Shown: piece after piece, positions 43,136-53,070 of the stretch
How positions within the stretch are numbered: position 1 is the first letter of the stretch
Layout of the letters: each line of letters starts with the position of its first letter
From: Kushneria phyllosphaerae
GTDB lineage: Bacteria > Pseudomonadota > Gammaproteobacteria > Pseudomonadales > Halomonadaceae
DNA: 64,000 bases
NCBI RefSeq assembly: GCF_900312995.1
Contig: NZ_ONZI01000001.1
Span: 558,001-622,000 of the forward strand
Direction: 5' to 3'
Made by a program: the position numbers and the translations under genes
The notes under the pieces: generated by a model
Seen by the model: only the letters and a program-made list of their open reading frames with translations
Told to the model about the DNA's origin: nothing
Database searches by the model: none

Positions 43136-43990
43136 TTATCCCATCGCCTGATTGATCAGGCCAAAGCGGGGCAGCACGCTATCATCCACCGCCGGGCCAC
43201 GGCGCATGCGCACGACCCGATCCACACAGGCAAGGCCCGATTCGGTCAGCAGGCTGTCCTCCTGTGGGTCGACCAGATCCAGCCGCACGAAGGCGCCCTG
43301 TGCATGTGAGAGCAGCGTGGCCATCAGCGCCTGAGCCTGTGCCGCTGATTCGGCCATGACCGGGCCGATATGCTCGCCGCGTCCGTAGGGACGGCGCAGG
43401 GCCAGCCCCACGAGCTGGCCGTCGCGCTCGATCACGACGCCCTGCGTGGCCTGACGCACGGCCTCGACATGGACAGCGTTATCGGGCGACAGCGCCATGA
43501 TGGCCTCAAGGTCCTGCTCGGTCATCGCACGCAGCCCCTCAAGCGCTTCCGGCGTCTCCGGGGCGTTTGTCACCACCCCCTGGTACTGACAGACGGTACT
43601 GAACGGCGTAAATCCGAGCTTTTGATACAGCGGAGCACCGGCCACAGTGGCGACCAGCAGTTGGGTACGATTCTCGGCCAGTGCCATCAGGCGGGTCATC
43701 ATGGCGCGTCCCAGCCCCTTGCCCTGCCAGGCGTCATCTATGATCACCAGCCCAAGCGTGGCGGTACGATTTTGCGGCAGGCAAAAGCCGGTGCCGATCA
43801 ATGTTCCGTCCGGGGTTTCGATGGCGACGCCGTGGCCCACCCTGAGCATCGTGGCCCAGTCCTCAGGGCGATGCGGCCACCCCAGCCGCTGTGACAGCCC
43901 ATGCGCCTGCACCAGATCGTTGTCATGCAGCGGGCGCCAGCAGAGTTCCTGTGAGGTATCGGCCGAGCATTGCGATGAGGATGAAGACAT
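43136..43990 (-). CDS. GNAT family N-acetyltransferase with a second GNAT-like domain
   Basis: A 284-residue protein. The N-terminal half is a canonical GNAT domain with motif A LVIIDDAWQGKGLGRAMMTRLM (residues about 77-98) and LYQKLGFTPF. The C-terminal half (from about residue 150) has the fold-typical RDGQLVGLALRRPYGRGEHIGPVMAES and a final LLTESGLACVDRVVRM, and is probably a degenerate second GNAT domain. Substrate unknown. Convergent with the acid-sugar operon and divergent from the first aldehyde dehydrogenase gene. Confidence 0.83.
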   Translation of the reverse strand: MSSSSSQCSADTSQELCWRPLHDNDLVQAHGLSQRLGWPHRPEDWATMLRVGHGVAIETPDGTLIGTGFCLPQNRTATLGLVIIDDAWQGKGLGRAMMTRLMALAENRTQLLVATVAGAPLYQKLGFTPFSTVCQYQGVVTNAPETPEALEGLRAMTEQDLEAIMALSPDNAVHVEAVRQATQGVVIERDGQLVGLALRRPYGRGEHIGPVMAESAAQAQALMATLLSHAQGAFVRLDLVDPQEDSLLTESGLACVDRVVRMRRGPAVDDSVLPRFGLINQAMG

Positions 43991-44242
43991 GACAGCAGGC
44001 TCCCATGAAGGTGTCAGGTAGGGGGAGGGTTACTGTCGCATGCGCTCTGATCGTGTGCCACGCCCGGGCAGGGCCGGCCATGCAATTCGGCAGATCTGAC
44101 CGAATCGATACGGCTTTGACGCATCAACTGCGTCGAGTGCGGCCACACTCGGCACCCCGTGCCGGGCCATTGGCCTTAGCATGAAGGGAGTGCCTCGCCC
44201 GGTGTTCCGGGCGAGCCCCTTCACCCCTCGAGAGAGCCCACC

Positions 44243-45718
44243 ATGCCGAGTTTCGATCCTGCCCATATCACGATCCCCTGTGCCCACTTCATTCATGGCC
44301 GTCAGGTGCAGGGAGGTGCGGCGCTCGAGGTCACTCGACCGGCCGATGGACAGGCCTATGCCGGGCTGCCAGTGGCCGATGCCGCTCGGGTCGATGAGGC
44401 AGTGACCAGCGCTCGGCAGGCGTTTTTGCATGCTGACTGGGCGCGGCGCGCCCCGCGCGAACGGGCGCGCATCATGCGGCGCTGGGCGGATCTGATCGAG
44501 GCCGATATCGACTATCTGGCCCCGCTTGAAGCGCTGGGGTCTACCCGGCCGATCGATCAGGCGCGGGCCTGGGATGTGCCCTATACCGCCGAGGGGGTCC
44601 GGTTTTTTGCCGAGTTTGCCGACAAGCACGGCGGCGAAGTGGCGGCCACCGCCCATGACAGTCTGGGCATGCAGATTGCCGAGCCGCTGGGGGTGGTGGG
44701 TGCCATCGCGCCCTGGAATTTTCCACTCAGCATGACCTGCTGGAAGGTGGCACCGGCACTGGCAGCCGGCAATACCGTGGTGCTCAAGCCTTCCGAAATG
44801 ACGCCCTTCACGGCGGTACGTCTGGCCGAACTGGCCATCGAGGCCGGTATGCCGCCGGGCGTTTTCAACGTGATTCAGGGCGATGGGGCCACCACCGGGG
44901 ACGCCCTGTGTCGTCATCCCGATGTGGCCAAGGTGACCTTTACCGGCTCGACCGCCACCGGCCGCAGTATCATGGGCGCCTGCGCCGAGACCGGCCCGAA
45001 ACCCGTGACGCTGGAGCTGGGCGGCAAGAGCCCGCAGCTGGTGTTTGGCGACATTCCCGATCTGGATCGCACCGCGGCCACGCTTGCCGCTGCCATTACC
45101 GGCAACGCCGGCCAGGTCTGTGTGGCAGGCTCGCGCCTTTTGATCGAGCGCTCACTGCTTGAGCCCATGCTCGAGCGGCTGAAAACCTATTTCGACGGGC
45201 TGGCCCCCGGGCTGACCTGGCAGGCAGGGACGCGCTTTTCACCGATTATCTCCGAGACCCAGACCCACCGTATCGAGTCGGTCATTGGGCGTGCCCTGGG
45301 CGCCGGTGCCGAGCTGATCGCAGGTGGTACGCGCTTTGAAACGTCGTTTGGCGGCTGTTTCTATCGGCCCACGATACTGCGGGTCGATAAAAGCGATAAC
45401 CCGGCAGTGCATGAGGAGATTTTCGGGCCGGTGCTGAGCGTGCAGGCCTTTGATGACGAAGAAGAGGCGCTGGCGCTGGCCGAACACGAGGTTTATGGCC
45501 TGGCGGCGGGGGTTCACACCGCCGATATCGGCCGGGCGCTGCGCGCCGTACGCCGGCTCAGCGCCGGCACCGTGTGGGTCAATCGCTATGGGCGCAGCAA
45601 TGACTATATTTTGCCCACCGGCGGTTACAAGCGCTCCGGCATCGGCCGTGATCTGGGCCGGGCCGCCTTTGAGGCCAACCTGCATCACAAGAGTGTGCTG
45701 ATCGATCTGAACACCTGA
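44243..45718 (+). CDS. NAD(P)-dependent aldehyde dehydrogenase
   Basis: A 491-residue aldehyde dehydrogenase. The catalytic Cys293 is in GNAGQVCVAGSR and the general-base Glu258 in LELGGKSP; the cofactor-site Asn is in APWNFPLSM and GSTATG carries the nucleotide loop. It belongs to the betaine-aldehyde/aminoaldehyde-like class. First gene of the 44-56 kb catabolic block; the next gene, a FAD oxidoreductase, starts 95 bases downstream on the same strand. An oxidase producing an aldehyde next to a dehydrogenase removing it is a typical pairing. Confidence 0.92.
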   Translation: MPSFDPAHITIPCAHFIHGRQVQGGAALEVTRPADGQAYAGLPVADAARVDEAVTSARQAFLHADWARRAPRERARIMRRWADLIEADIDYLAPLEALGSTRPIDQARAWDVPYTAEGVRFFAEFADKHGGEVAATAHDSLGMQIAEPLGVVGAIAPWNFPLSMTCWKVAPALAAGNTVVLKPSEMTPFTAVRLAELAIEAGMPPGVFNVIQGDGATTGDALCRHPDVAKVTFTGSTATGRSIMGACAETGPKPVTLELGGKSPQLVFGDIPDLDRTAATLAAAITGNAGQVCVAGSRLLIERSLLEPMLERLKTYFDGLAPGLTWQAGTRFSPIISETQTHRIESVIGRALGAGAELIAGGTRFETSFGGCFYRPTILRVDKSDNPAVHEEIFGPVLSVQAFDDEEEALALAEHEVYGLAAGVHTADIGRALRAVRRLSAGTVWVNRYGRSNDYILPTGGYKRSGIGRDLGRAAFEANLHHKSVLIDLNT

Positions 45719-45813
45719 GGTGCGGCCTGAGGTGCAGATAGAGATGCCTCACCTGTCGCACAATGACGTATCGATTGGCTGACGGCCAACAACAAGAGAA
45801 GAGGTTTTCGAAC

Positions 45814-47145
45814 ATGTTCGTCAACGTAGATACCGTTCACGACAGTCCCAACTTTCCCGAGCAGGTCGATGTCGTGGTCATCGGCGCCGGCATTGTGGGC
45901 ACCACCACGGCCTATGAGCTGGCCTGTCGGGGCGTGTCGGTGGCGCTTCTGGAAAAGGGGCTGATCGGCTGTGAGCAGTCGAGCCGCAACTGGGGCTGGG
46001 TACGCCAGCAAAACCGCGACATGTTCGAGCTGCCGCTGGCGATGCACAGCCTGAATCGCTGGGAGGCGATGTCTGGCGAGATCGGCCGTGACGTGGGCTT
46101 TCGTCGCAGCGGCATCGTCTATACCACTGACAACCCCGAAAGCCTGGCCAAATGGGAGGCCTGGGGCGAAAAGGCCCGGGCGCATGGCTTTGTCAGCCAG
46201 GTGCTGACCGCCGAGCAGGCCCATGAACGCGCACCCGGCACCACATCACGCTGGCTTGGTGGCATCTGGTCGCCCACCGACGGCCACGCCGAACCCGCCA
46301 TGGCGTGTCCGGCCATCGCTTCTGGTGCCCGCGAACGCGGTGCGTATGTGCATCAAAACTGCGCCGTGCGCGGGCTGGAGCTTTCCGGCGGTCGCATCAG
46401 TGGCGTGTGGACCGAACGCGGCCTGATTCGGACCTCAAGCGTGATCTGTGCCGGCGGTGCCTGGAGTTCACGCTTTTGCCGCCGTCATGGGGTCGAGCTG
46501 CCGGCAGCCAACATCATGGGCACTACCGTACAGACCACCACCGCCCCCGAGGTCACGCCGGGCTGTCTGACCACCCCGAAAATTGCCCTGCGACGGCGCC
46601 TTGACGGCGGCTATACGCTGGCGTTGCCCGGCCGCGGTCGGGTGGAGATCAGCCCTCAGGGGCTGCGCTACGCCACGAAATTCTACGGCGCCTATCGCAG
46701 CAAGCTGGCCAAGAAGCTGCAGGTGCGGGTCGGGCGCTCCTTCTTTCAGGGGCCTGAAGCCGCCGGCAGCTGGCAATTCGATCAGATCTCGCCCTTTGAG
46801 CGCCAGCGCATTCTGGACCCCACCCCCGACATGGTGCAGGCGCGCGCCGCGCTGGCCGGGCTGCATGCGGAATACCCGTCACTCAAGGGCGTGCATCTTG
46901 CCCGCGCCTGGGGCGGCATGATCGATACCACGCCGGACATGGTGCCGATCATCTCACCGGTGGAGGCCATTCCGGGCTTTATCATCGCCTCGGGCTTTTC
47001 CGGTCACGGCTTTGGCATCGTCCCGGCAGCCGGTCAGCTGACGGCAGATCTGATCACCGGCGCCACGCCTGTAGTAGATCCCGCGCCCTACCATATTGAC
47101 CGCTTTGCTCGCGGCAGCCGCATTCGTCAGCCCGAGATGATGTGA
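45814..47145 (+). CDS. DadA-like FAD-dependent oxidoreductase
   Basis: A 443-residue flavoprotein of the D-amino-acid-oxidase (DAO) superfamily. The FAD motif is GAGIVG at residues 24-29, then the Glu in ALLEKG, and a C-terminal FAD-binding stretch IASGFSGHGFGIVPAAGQL. The SSRNWGWVRQQNRD segment near residue 54 is distinctive. The ATG at 45814 has AAGAGG at good spacing; a start at 45763 would add a non-conserved tail. Likely oxidises an amine, N-methyl amino acid or D-amino acid, giving an imine or aldehyde for the flanking aldehyde dehydrogenases. Confidence 0.88.
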   Translation: MFVNVDTVHDSPNFPEQVDVVVIGAGIVGTTTAYELACRGVSVALLEKGLIGCEQSSRNWGWVRQQNRDMFELPLAMHSLNRWEAMSGEIGRDVGFRRSGIVYTTDNPESLAKWEAWGEKARAHGFVSQVLTAEQAHERAPGTTSRWLGGIWSPTDGHAEPAMACPAIASGARERGAYVHQNCAVRGLELSGGRISGVWTERGLIRTSSVICAGGAWSSRFCRRHGVELPAANIMGTTVQTTTAPEVTPGCLTTPKIALRRRLDGGYTLALPGRGRVEISPQGLRYATKFYGAYRSKLAKKLQVRVGRSFFQGPEAAGSWQFDQISPFERQRILDPTPDMVQARAALAGLHAEYPSLKGVHLARAWGGMIDTTPDMVPIISPVEAIPGFIIASGFSGHGFGIVPAAGQLTADLITGATPVVDPAPYHIDRFARGSRIRQPEMM

Positions 47146-47342
47146 TCCTGCCTGCCGCAGTCTGTGCTGTGCGCTCCATGAAAAAGGGCGTTTTGTACCG
47201 ACAGCCCCCGGGCTTTCAGCGTCCTGCGATGGTCGGGAAGTGCTGTAATGAAGCCATGGCCCCCGCTGGGGGCCAATGTCCACAGCAAACCGTCCACAAC
47301 AATCTTCGCCGTTAACGGCACGACAACACAGGACGACACACC

Positions 47343-48017
47343 ATGAGCGACATCATGCGCCCGAAGTACATCACCTTTGACTGCTACGGCACGCTGACCA
47401 ACTTTCAGATGGGCGCCATGACGCGCGAACTCTTTGCCGATCGCATCCCGGATGCCGATCGCATGGACGCCTTCGTCAAATCCTTTGGTGCCTATCGCTT
47501 TGATGAAGTGCTCGGCCCCTGGAAGCCCTATTCAGAGGTGCTGTGCACGGCACTTGAGCGTACCTGCAAGCGCTGGGGCGTGGCGTATCGCGATAACGAA
47601 GGCATGCGCTATTTCGAGGCCGTGCCGAGCTGGGGCCCCCATCCGGACGTGATCGAGGGGTTATCCAAAATCGCCGATAAAATCCCGCTGGTGATCTACT
47701 CCAACGCTGATGACAGCCAGATCATGGACAACGTCAAAAAGCTGGAAGTGCCGTTTCACAAGGTCTTCACGGCGCAAATGTTTCAGGTCTACAAACCCCG
47801 TCTGGCGGCCTTCGAAGCGATGATCGATACCCTGGGCTGCCAGCCCGATGAGCTGTTGCATGTTTCCTCGAGCTTTCGCTATGACCTGATGTCGGCGCAC
47901 TTCATGGGCATTAAAAACAAGGCGTTCGTGGCGCGCAATCACGAGGGCTTCTGTGACGGTTATGGGGCCACTGAGATTGCCGATATCCGCGGTCTGCCGG
48001 CACTGGTCGGTCTCTGA
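47343..48017 (+). CDS. HAD superfamily hydrolase, haloacid-dehalogenase type II-like
   Basis: A 224-residue HAD protein. The nucleophile is Asp13 in ITFDCYGTL, motif II is the Ser in VIYSNADD, the Lys is in YKPRLAAFEAM and motif IV is around SSSFRYDLMSAHFMGI. The fold is that of type II dehalogenases, but their S-x-N-x-W-D signature is replaced by SSSFRYD, so dehalogenation is unlikely. It may be a phosphatase or process another intermediate of the cluster. It lies between two flavin oxidase genes. The 197 bases upstream hold no recognisable feature. Confidence 0.85.
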   Translation: MSDIMRPKYITFDCYGTLTNFQMGAMTRELFADRIPDADRMDAFVKSFGAYRFDEVLGPWKPYSEVLCTALERTCKRWGVAYRDNEGMRYFEAVPSWGPHPDVIEGLSKIADKIPLVIYSNADDSQIMDNVKKLEVPFHKVFTAQMFQVYKPRLAAFEAMIDTLGCQPDELLHVSSSFRYDLMSAHFMGIKNKAFVARNHEGFCDGYGATEIADIRGLPALVGL

Positions 48018-48066
48018 GCCGGTCGGTCCGTGAATCGTCACTGCGACCCCTTTTGGGAGAGCGTCC

Positions 48067-49341
48067 ATGAAGTTTGAGTCCTACTGGCTTGATACGGCGC
48101 CGGCCTTCACCGGTGCCCGCACCCATCCTCCCGAAGGTCACTATGATGTGGCCGTCATCGGCGGTGGTCTTACCGGGCTGTCCGCGGCGCGCACTTTGGC
48201 CCGTGGAGGCGCCCGCGTGGCCCTTCTGGAGGCCGGGCGCGTGATCGGCGAAGCGTCCGGTCGCAACGGCGGGCAGTGCAATACCGGTGTGGCCCAGGAC
48301 TACGCCAGCATGGTCGACCAGCTCGGCCGCGAGCAGGCCATGCTCCATTATCGCAGCTACAGCGAGGCGGTGGCCTCTGTCGAGCAGGTGATCGAGGAGG
48401 AGGGCATTGCCTGCGACTATCTGCGTCGCGGCAAGCTCAAGCTCGCCGCCAAACCCGAACACTACGAAAAGCTTGCCCGGACCTGTGAGGCGATTCGCCG
48501 CGATGTCGACCCTGACGTGGCGCTGCTCTCCAGAGAAGAGGCGCGGCGTGAGGTGGATTCACCAGCCTTTCATGGCGCGCTCTGGCAGAAAAACGGCGGC
48601 CAGATGCACATGGGTCGCTTTGGTGCGGGGCTGGCCGAGGCGGCCGTGCGTCACGGCGCGCATCTTTTTGAACATACCCCCATGAACGGCGTTGAGCGCG
48701 AGGGCGAGCGCTATCGACTGACCACGCCGAACGGCGAGTTTCTGGCCAACGATGTGCTGTTGGCCACCGGCGCCTCTCAGGTTGGTCCGCTGAACTGGTT
48801 TCGTCGTCGGATGGCACCGGTGGGCAGCTTTATTGTGGTCACCGAGCCGCTCTCGAAGGATCAGTGCGCTCAGCTGATTCCCCATCGTCGGGCGTGCGTG
48901 ACCAGCCGCATCATCGGCCACTATTTCCGCCTGACCCCGGATGATCGCCTGCTGTTCGGCGGACGCGCCCGTTTCGCCATGTCCGGTGGCAAGTCCGACG
49001 CCAAAAGCGGCGAGATTTTGCGCCGTGGCCTTGCCGAGACCTTTCCGCAGCTTGGCAACACGCCGCTGTCGCACTGCTGGGGCGGGCTGGTGGACATGAG
49101 TCGCGACCGCCTGCCGCACGCCGGTCGCCATGACGGCATGTACTACGTCATGGGGTTCAGCGGCCACGGTGTGCAGATGTCGGTTCACATGGGCCGCATG
49201 CTGGCCGAGATGATGCTGGGTCAGCGCAAGGAGTATCCCTGGCACAGCGATGACTGGCCGGCGATTCCCGGCCATTTCGGCAAACCCTGGTTTTTACCTC
49301 TGGTGGGCAGCTGGTATCGCCTGCAGGACCGGCTGCACTAG
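48067..49341 (+). CDS. FAD-dependent oxidoreductase (PuuB/OrdL-like)
   Basis: A 424-residue DAO-superfamily flavoprotein. The FAD motif is GGGLTG at residues 32-37 with LLEAG following, then ASGRNGGQCNTG, which corresponds to the SGRNGG region of gamma-glutamylputrescine oxidase-type enzymes, and QMHMGRFGAGLAEAAV. The C-terminal MGFSGHGVQMSVHMGRMLAE closes the FAD site. GGGAG precedes the ATG; it starts 49 bases after the HAD gene. Probably oxidises a primary or secondary amine. No PuuA-type ligase is in the cluster. Confidence 0.88.
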   Translation: MKFESYWLDTAPAFTGARTHPPEGHYDVAVIGGGLTGLSAARTLARGGARVALLEAGRVIGEASGRNGGQCNTGVAQDYASMVDQLGREQAMLHYRSYSEAVASVEQVIEEEGIACDYLRRGKLKLAAKPEHYEKLARTCEAIRRDVDPDVALLSREEARREVDSPAFHGALWQKNGGQMHMGRFGAGLAEAAVRHGAHLFEHTPMNGVEREGERYRLTTPNGEFLANDVLLATGASQVGPLNWFRRRMAPVGSFIVVTEPLSKDQCAQLIPHRRACVTSRIIGHYFRLTPDDRLLFGGRARFAMSGGKSDAKSGEILRRGLAETFPQLGNTPLSHCWGGLVDMSRDRLPHAGRHDGMYYVMGFSGHGVQMSVHMGRMLAEMMLGQRKEYPWHSDDWPAIPGHFGKPWFLPLVGSWYRLQDRLH

Positions 49342-49443
49342 TCAGGAACACGAACGTCCAGAACAACAGGACAGCTCAAGGCTGTCATCGATGCAGCGCT
49401 GTATCCGAATGCAATAACAATTTCAGGCAGAAGGAGAAGGCTC

Positions 49444-51081
49444 ATGACACACAATAAACAGGGTGATGACGGATTCGTCTCCCCGGAGCAGAGCCTGCAG
49501 GTCTATCGCGCCATGCAGGCCGGACTGTCCCGCCGTCAGGCGCTGAAAATGCTGGGTGCGGCTGGCATTGTGGCCGCAGGCAGCGGCATGTGGCCGGGCC
49601 TGTCGCGCGGCTGGGCAGCTCAGGCGCAGCCCGAACCCAAACGTGGCGGGCGCATTCGCATGGCGGCGCACTCGTCCTCCTCGAGCGAGTCGCTGGACCC
49701 GGCGAAGGGCTCCACGGCCATTGATTACGTACGCGCCTACACCTTCTACAATGGTCTGACCCGGTTCAACGAGCAGCTCGAGCCGCAGCCGGCGCTGGCC
49801 GAGACGTTTGAAAGCAGCGACAACGGCGATCGCTGGGTATTTACCCTGCGCCCGGAGGTCACCTTCCATGATGGCAAATCGCTGACGCCGCAGGACGTCA
49901 TCTATTCGATCATGCGCCACAAGGACCCGGGCGTCGGCTCCAAGGTGCTGTCGATGGTCGAACAGATCGGCAGTATCAAGGCGCTGGACGACCGGCGCAT
50001 CGAATTCAACCTGACCTCACCCAATATCGAACTGCCCTCGATTCTGGCGATTTCCCATCTGGTGATCGTGCCCGATGGCACCACCGATTTTTCCAAGGGC
50101 ATCGGCACCGGGCCGTTCAAGTGTCAGGAGTTCAGCCCCGGCGTGCGCTCGGTGGCGGTGCGTAACGAGAGCTACTGGCGCGAGGGTTATCCGCATCTTG
50201 ATGCCATCGAGATGGTAGGCATCAGCGACGAGTCAGCGCGCGTCAATGCACTGCTCTCCGGCGATGTCCAGATGATCAACAACCTCACCGGGCGCAACGC
50301 CGATCGCATCAAGCAGGGCGATGGCCACAGGGTCAAGGCCACCAATTCGGGCAACTACACCGATCTGATCATGCGGGTGGATCAACAGCCCGGCAGCCGG
50401 CCCGAGTTCGTCGAGGCCATGAAATATCTCTTTGATCGCGAGCAGATCAAGCACGTGGCCCTGCGCGGCTACGGCGAGATCGCCAATGACCAGCCGATCG
50501 CACCGTCTTCCCCGTATTATTTCGATGGCCTGCCACAGCGTGAATACGATCCCGAGCGGGCTGCAGCGCTTTTGAAAAAGGCCGGCGTCTCCGGTGCCCG
50601 CGTGCCGATTGTGGTCTCGCCGGCGGCCAATTACTCCGAAGAGATGGGCCAGCTGCTGCAGCAGTCTGCCGCCCAGGCCGGGCTCAATATCAACCTCAAT
50701 CGGGTGCCGGGTGACGGCTACTGGTCCAATCACTGGATGAAGCACCCGCTGGGCTTTGGCAACATCAACGCGCGCCCCACGGCCAATATTCTTCTCTCAC
50801 AGTTCTTTGCCTCAAAGGCACCCTGGAACGAGTCGGGCTGGAAAAACGAGCAGTTCGACCAGCTGCTGGTGGCTTCCAGAAGCGAGCCCGATGTCGCCAA
50901 ACGCAAGCAGATGTATGCCGACATGCAGACCATGATTCACAACGAGAGCGGCATCGGCATTCCGGTGTTTTTGAGTGATGTGGAAGGTTATGACGCTCGC
51001 ATCGGCGGCATGGATCAAACCATTCCGCTGGGCAGCTTCATGGGCTACATGTGCGCTGAAAACATCTGGTGGAACGCGTAA
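49444..51081 (+). CDS. Dpp/Opp-type ABC transporter substrate-binding protein with Tat-like signal
   Basis: A 545-residue extracellular solute-binding protein family 5 member. The N-terminus is a long leader with a twin arginine, Ser29-Arg30-Arg31-Gln-Ala-Leu-Lys35, followed by a hydrophobic stretch ending near GWAAQAQP, so Tat export is likely instead of a lipoprotein route (no lipobox). Family motifs are NGLTRFNEQLEPQPALAETF and VTFHDGKSLTPQDVIYSI. AAGGAG precedes the ATG. The ligand would be a peptide-like or cationic amine compound used by the adjacent oxidases. Confidence 0.92.
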   Translation: MTHNKQGDDGFVSPEQSLQVYRAMQAGLSRRQALKMLGAAGIVAAGSGMWPGLSRGWAAQAQPEPKRGGRIRMAAHSSSSSESLDPAKGSTAIDYVRAYTFYNGLTRFNEQLEPQPALAETFESSDNGDRWVFTLRPEVTFHDGKSLTPQDVIYSIMRHKDPGVGSKVLSMVEQIGSIKALDDRRIEFNLTSPNIELPSILAISHLVIVPDGTTDFSKGIGTGPFKCQEFSPGVRSVAVRNESYWREGYPHLDAIEMVGISDESARVNALLSGDVQMINNLTGRNADRIKQGDGHRVKATNSGNYTDLIMRVDQQPGSRPEFVEAMKYLFDREQIKHVALRGYGEIANDQPIAPSSPYYFDGLPQREYDPERAAALLKKAGVSGARVPIVVSPAANYSEEMGQLLQQSAAQAGLNINLNRVPGDGYWSNHWMKHPLGFGNINARPTANILLSQFFASKAPWNESGWKNEQFDQLLVASRSEPDVAKRKQMYADMQTMIHNESGIGIPVFLSDVEGYDARIGGMDQTIPLGSFMGYMCAENIWWNA

Positions 51082-51186
51082 GGGCACTGTTGCCTTTCCT
51101 GTCACTGCGGCCATCGAATCAGGCGCGGAATCCCGGATTGCCCGCGGTTTTCGCGCCCCGACCGGCCCCCAATCCGGAGGCGAAGA

Positions 51187-52143
51187 ATGCGCAACACCAT
51201 GCCCAAACTGGTGCTGGGACGTCTGTCCTCAAGTCTTTTGACACTGTTTCTGGTGTCGCTGGTCATTTTTGCCATTACCTCCCTGCTGCCGGGTGACACT
51301 GCCCAGCAGATCCTGGGGCAGTTCGCCACGCCCGAGCAGGTAGCGGCACTGCGCGTTGAGCTGGGGCTCGATCAGCCGGCACTGCTGCGCTACTGGCACT
51401 GGCTGAGCGGTTTTGCCACCGGTGATCTGGGCATGTCGGCCAGTAATGGCATGGCAGTGTCCCAATTGATGAATGACCGGTTGCCCAACTCGCTGCTGCT
51501 GGCGGCCATTACCACTGCCATTTCCGTGCCCGTGGCCCTGCTCATGGGGCTGGTGGCGGCCATGCGTCGCGGCGGCAACGTGGACCGGGTGCTCAATATC
51601 GTGACGCTGTCCATGGTGGCGGTGCCGGAGTTTCTGGTCGCAACGATTGCCGTGCTGATCTTTGCTGTACATCTGGGCTGGCTGCCGGCCCTTTCCTATG
51701 TCTCGACGGTCGATAATCTGGGCGATTTCGTGCGGATCTACGCCATGCCGGTGCTGACGCTGTGTTGCGTATTGATTGCGCAGATGGCGCGCATGACCCG
51801 CGCAGCGCTGATCGATCAGCTCGACAGCGCCTATATCGAAATGGCGCGGCTCAAGGGGGTACCCCCCATGCGTCGCGTGCTGCGCCATGCCCTGCCCAAT
51901 GCGGTCGGGCCGATCGCCAATGCCGTGGCGCTGAGCCTCTCCTACCTGCTGGGCGGGGTCATTATCGTCGAGACGATCTTCAACTATCCGGGTATCGCCA
52001 GTCTGATGGTGGATGCCGTGTCCAACCGGGATCTCGCCCTGGTTCAGGCTTGCGCCATGCTCTTTTGCGGCGCCTATCTGATTCTGGTGATGGTGGCCGA
52101 CTTGTGCGCGATCCTTTCCAATCCGAGGCTGCGAAACCGATGA
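51187..52143 (+). CDS. DppB-like ABC transporter permease
   Basis: A 318-residue permease with six membrane segments. The N-terminal LFLVSLVIFAITSLLPGDTAQQILG and the coupling-loop motif ARLKGVPPMRRVLRHALPNA (the E-A-A-like loop) identify the DppB/OppB type. GGAGG precedes the ATG. Its stop overlaps the start of the second permease (ATGA), showing translational coupling. Confidence 0.93.
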   Translation: MRNTMPKLVLGRLSSSLLTLFLVSLVIFAITSLLPGDTAQQILGQFATPEQVAALRVELGLDQPALLRYWHWLSGFATGDLGMSASNGMAVSQLMNDRLPNSLLLAAITTAISVPVALLMGLVAAMRRGGNVDRVLNIVTLSMVAVPEFLVATIAVLIFAVHLGWLPALSYVSTVDNLGDFVRIYAMPVLTLCCVLIAQMARMTRAALIDQLDSAYIEMARLKGVPPMRRVLRHALPNAVGPIANAVALSLSYLLGGVIIVETIFNYPGIASLMVDAVSNRDLALVQACAMLFCGAYLILVMVADLCAILSNPRLRNR

Positions 52144-53066
52144 GTGAGACCCATGCCATGCCACATCGTCGCCCAGGCTTGTCACCACACCAGGCGTCCC
52201 GCCGGCGCATGAGCCAGGGAAGCCGACTGCCGATCGCCACGCCTGCACGGCGCAACAAACCCCGTTTGAAGCTGACCCGCTGGATCGGGCTGAGTGTGTT
52301 CGGCGCGTGGGTGCTGATCGCCATTTTCGGTCCTCTTTTTTCGCCCTATCCGATGGGCGCCTTTGTCTCCGATGAGATCTATGGCGGCATGAGTGCTGCC
52401 CACTGGCTGGGCACCGACTACATGGGGCGCGACATGCTCAGTCGCATTCTGACCGGGGCCCGCTACACCGTGGGACTGGCCGTGGTGGCAGCCCTGCTGT
52501 CGAGTCTGGTGGGGGCGGGATTTGGCATGCTGACCGTCCTGCTGCCGCGCTGGCTGGAGGAGGGCATACGCCGCATCTTCGACACCCTGATTTCGATTCC
52601 CAGCAAGATGATGGCGCTGGTCATGGTGTCCGCCTTTGGTACTTCCATTCCCCTGTTGATCATTGCAGCCGTGCTCAGCTATGCCCCTGGGGCCTTTCGC
52701 ATCTCGCACAGCCTGGCGACCAACCTGGCCACGCTCGAGTACGTTCAGGTGGCCCGGACCCGCGGTGAAGGACGCTTTTACATTGCTGCCGTCGAGATCA
52801 TGCCCAACATGATCCAGTCGGTACTGACCGACATGGGCATGCGCTTTGTCTTCATCGTGTTGCTGCTCAGCGGCATGAGCTTTCTGGGGCTGGGCGTTCA
52901 ACCACCGGCGGCGGATCTGGGCTCGCTGGTGCGTGAAAACATCGGCGGGTTGAGCCAGGGGGCGCTGGCAGTCATTGCCCCGGCGCTGGCCATTGGCACG
53001 CTGACCATCGGTGCCAATCTCTTGATCGACAGTCTGTCCAACAGTCGCGGCTCGCAAAAGGAGTGA
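52140..53066 (+). CDS. DppC-like ABC transporter permease
   Basis: A 308-residue permease of the DppC/OppC type. The basic N-terminal tail (about 45 residues, rich in His, Arg and Pro) precedes the first membrane segment; HWLGTDYMGRDMLSRILTGARYT is the conserved extracytoplasmic motif and VARTRGEGRFYIAAVEIMPN the coupling loop. The ATG at 52140 overlaps the dppB-like stop. An open frame reaches back to 51762 within dppB but is not used. Confidence 0.92.
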   Translation: MSETHAMPHRRPGLSPHQASRRRMSQGSRLPIATPARRNKPRLKLTRWIGLSVFGAWVLIAIFGPLFSPYPMGAFVSDEIYGGMSAAHWLGTDYMGRDMLSRILTGARYTVGLAVVAALLSSLVGAGFGMLTVLLPRWLEEGIRRIFDTLISIPSKMMALVMVSAFGTSIPLLIIAAVLSYAPGAFRISHSLATNLATLEYVQVARTRGEGRFYIAAVEIMPNMIQSVLTDMGMRFVFIVLLLSGMSFLGLGVQPPAADLGSLVRENIGGLSQGALAVIAPALAIGTLTIGANLLIDSLSNSRGSQKE

Positions 53067-53070
53067 CATC

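Noticed and set aside
51762..52139. Long N-terminal extension of the DppC-like frame into the DppB-like gene
   Set aside because: The extension is not hydrophobic or protein-like; the ATGA overlap at 52140 gives a normal DppC.
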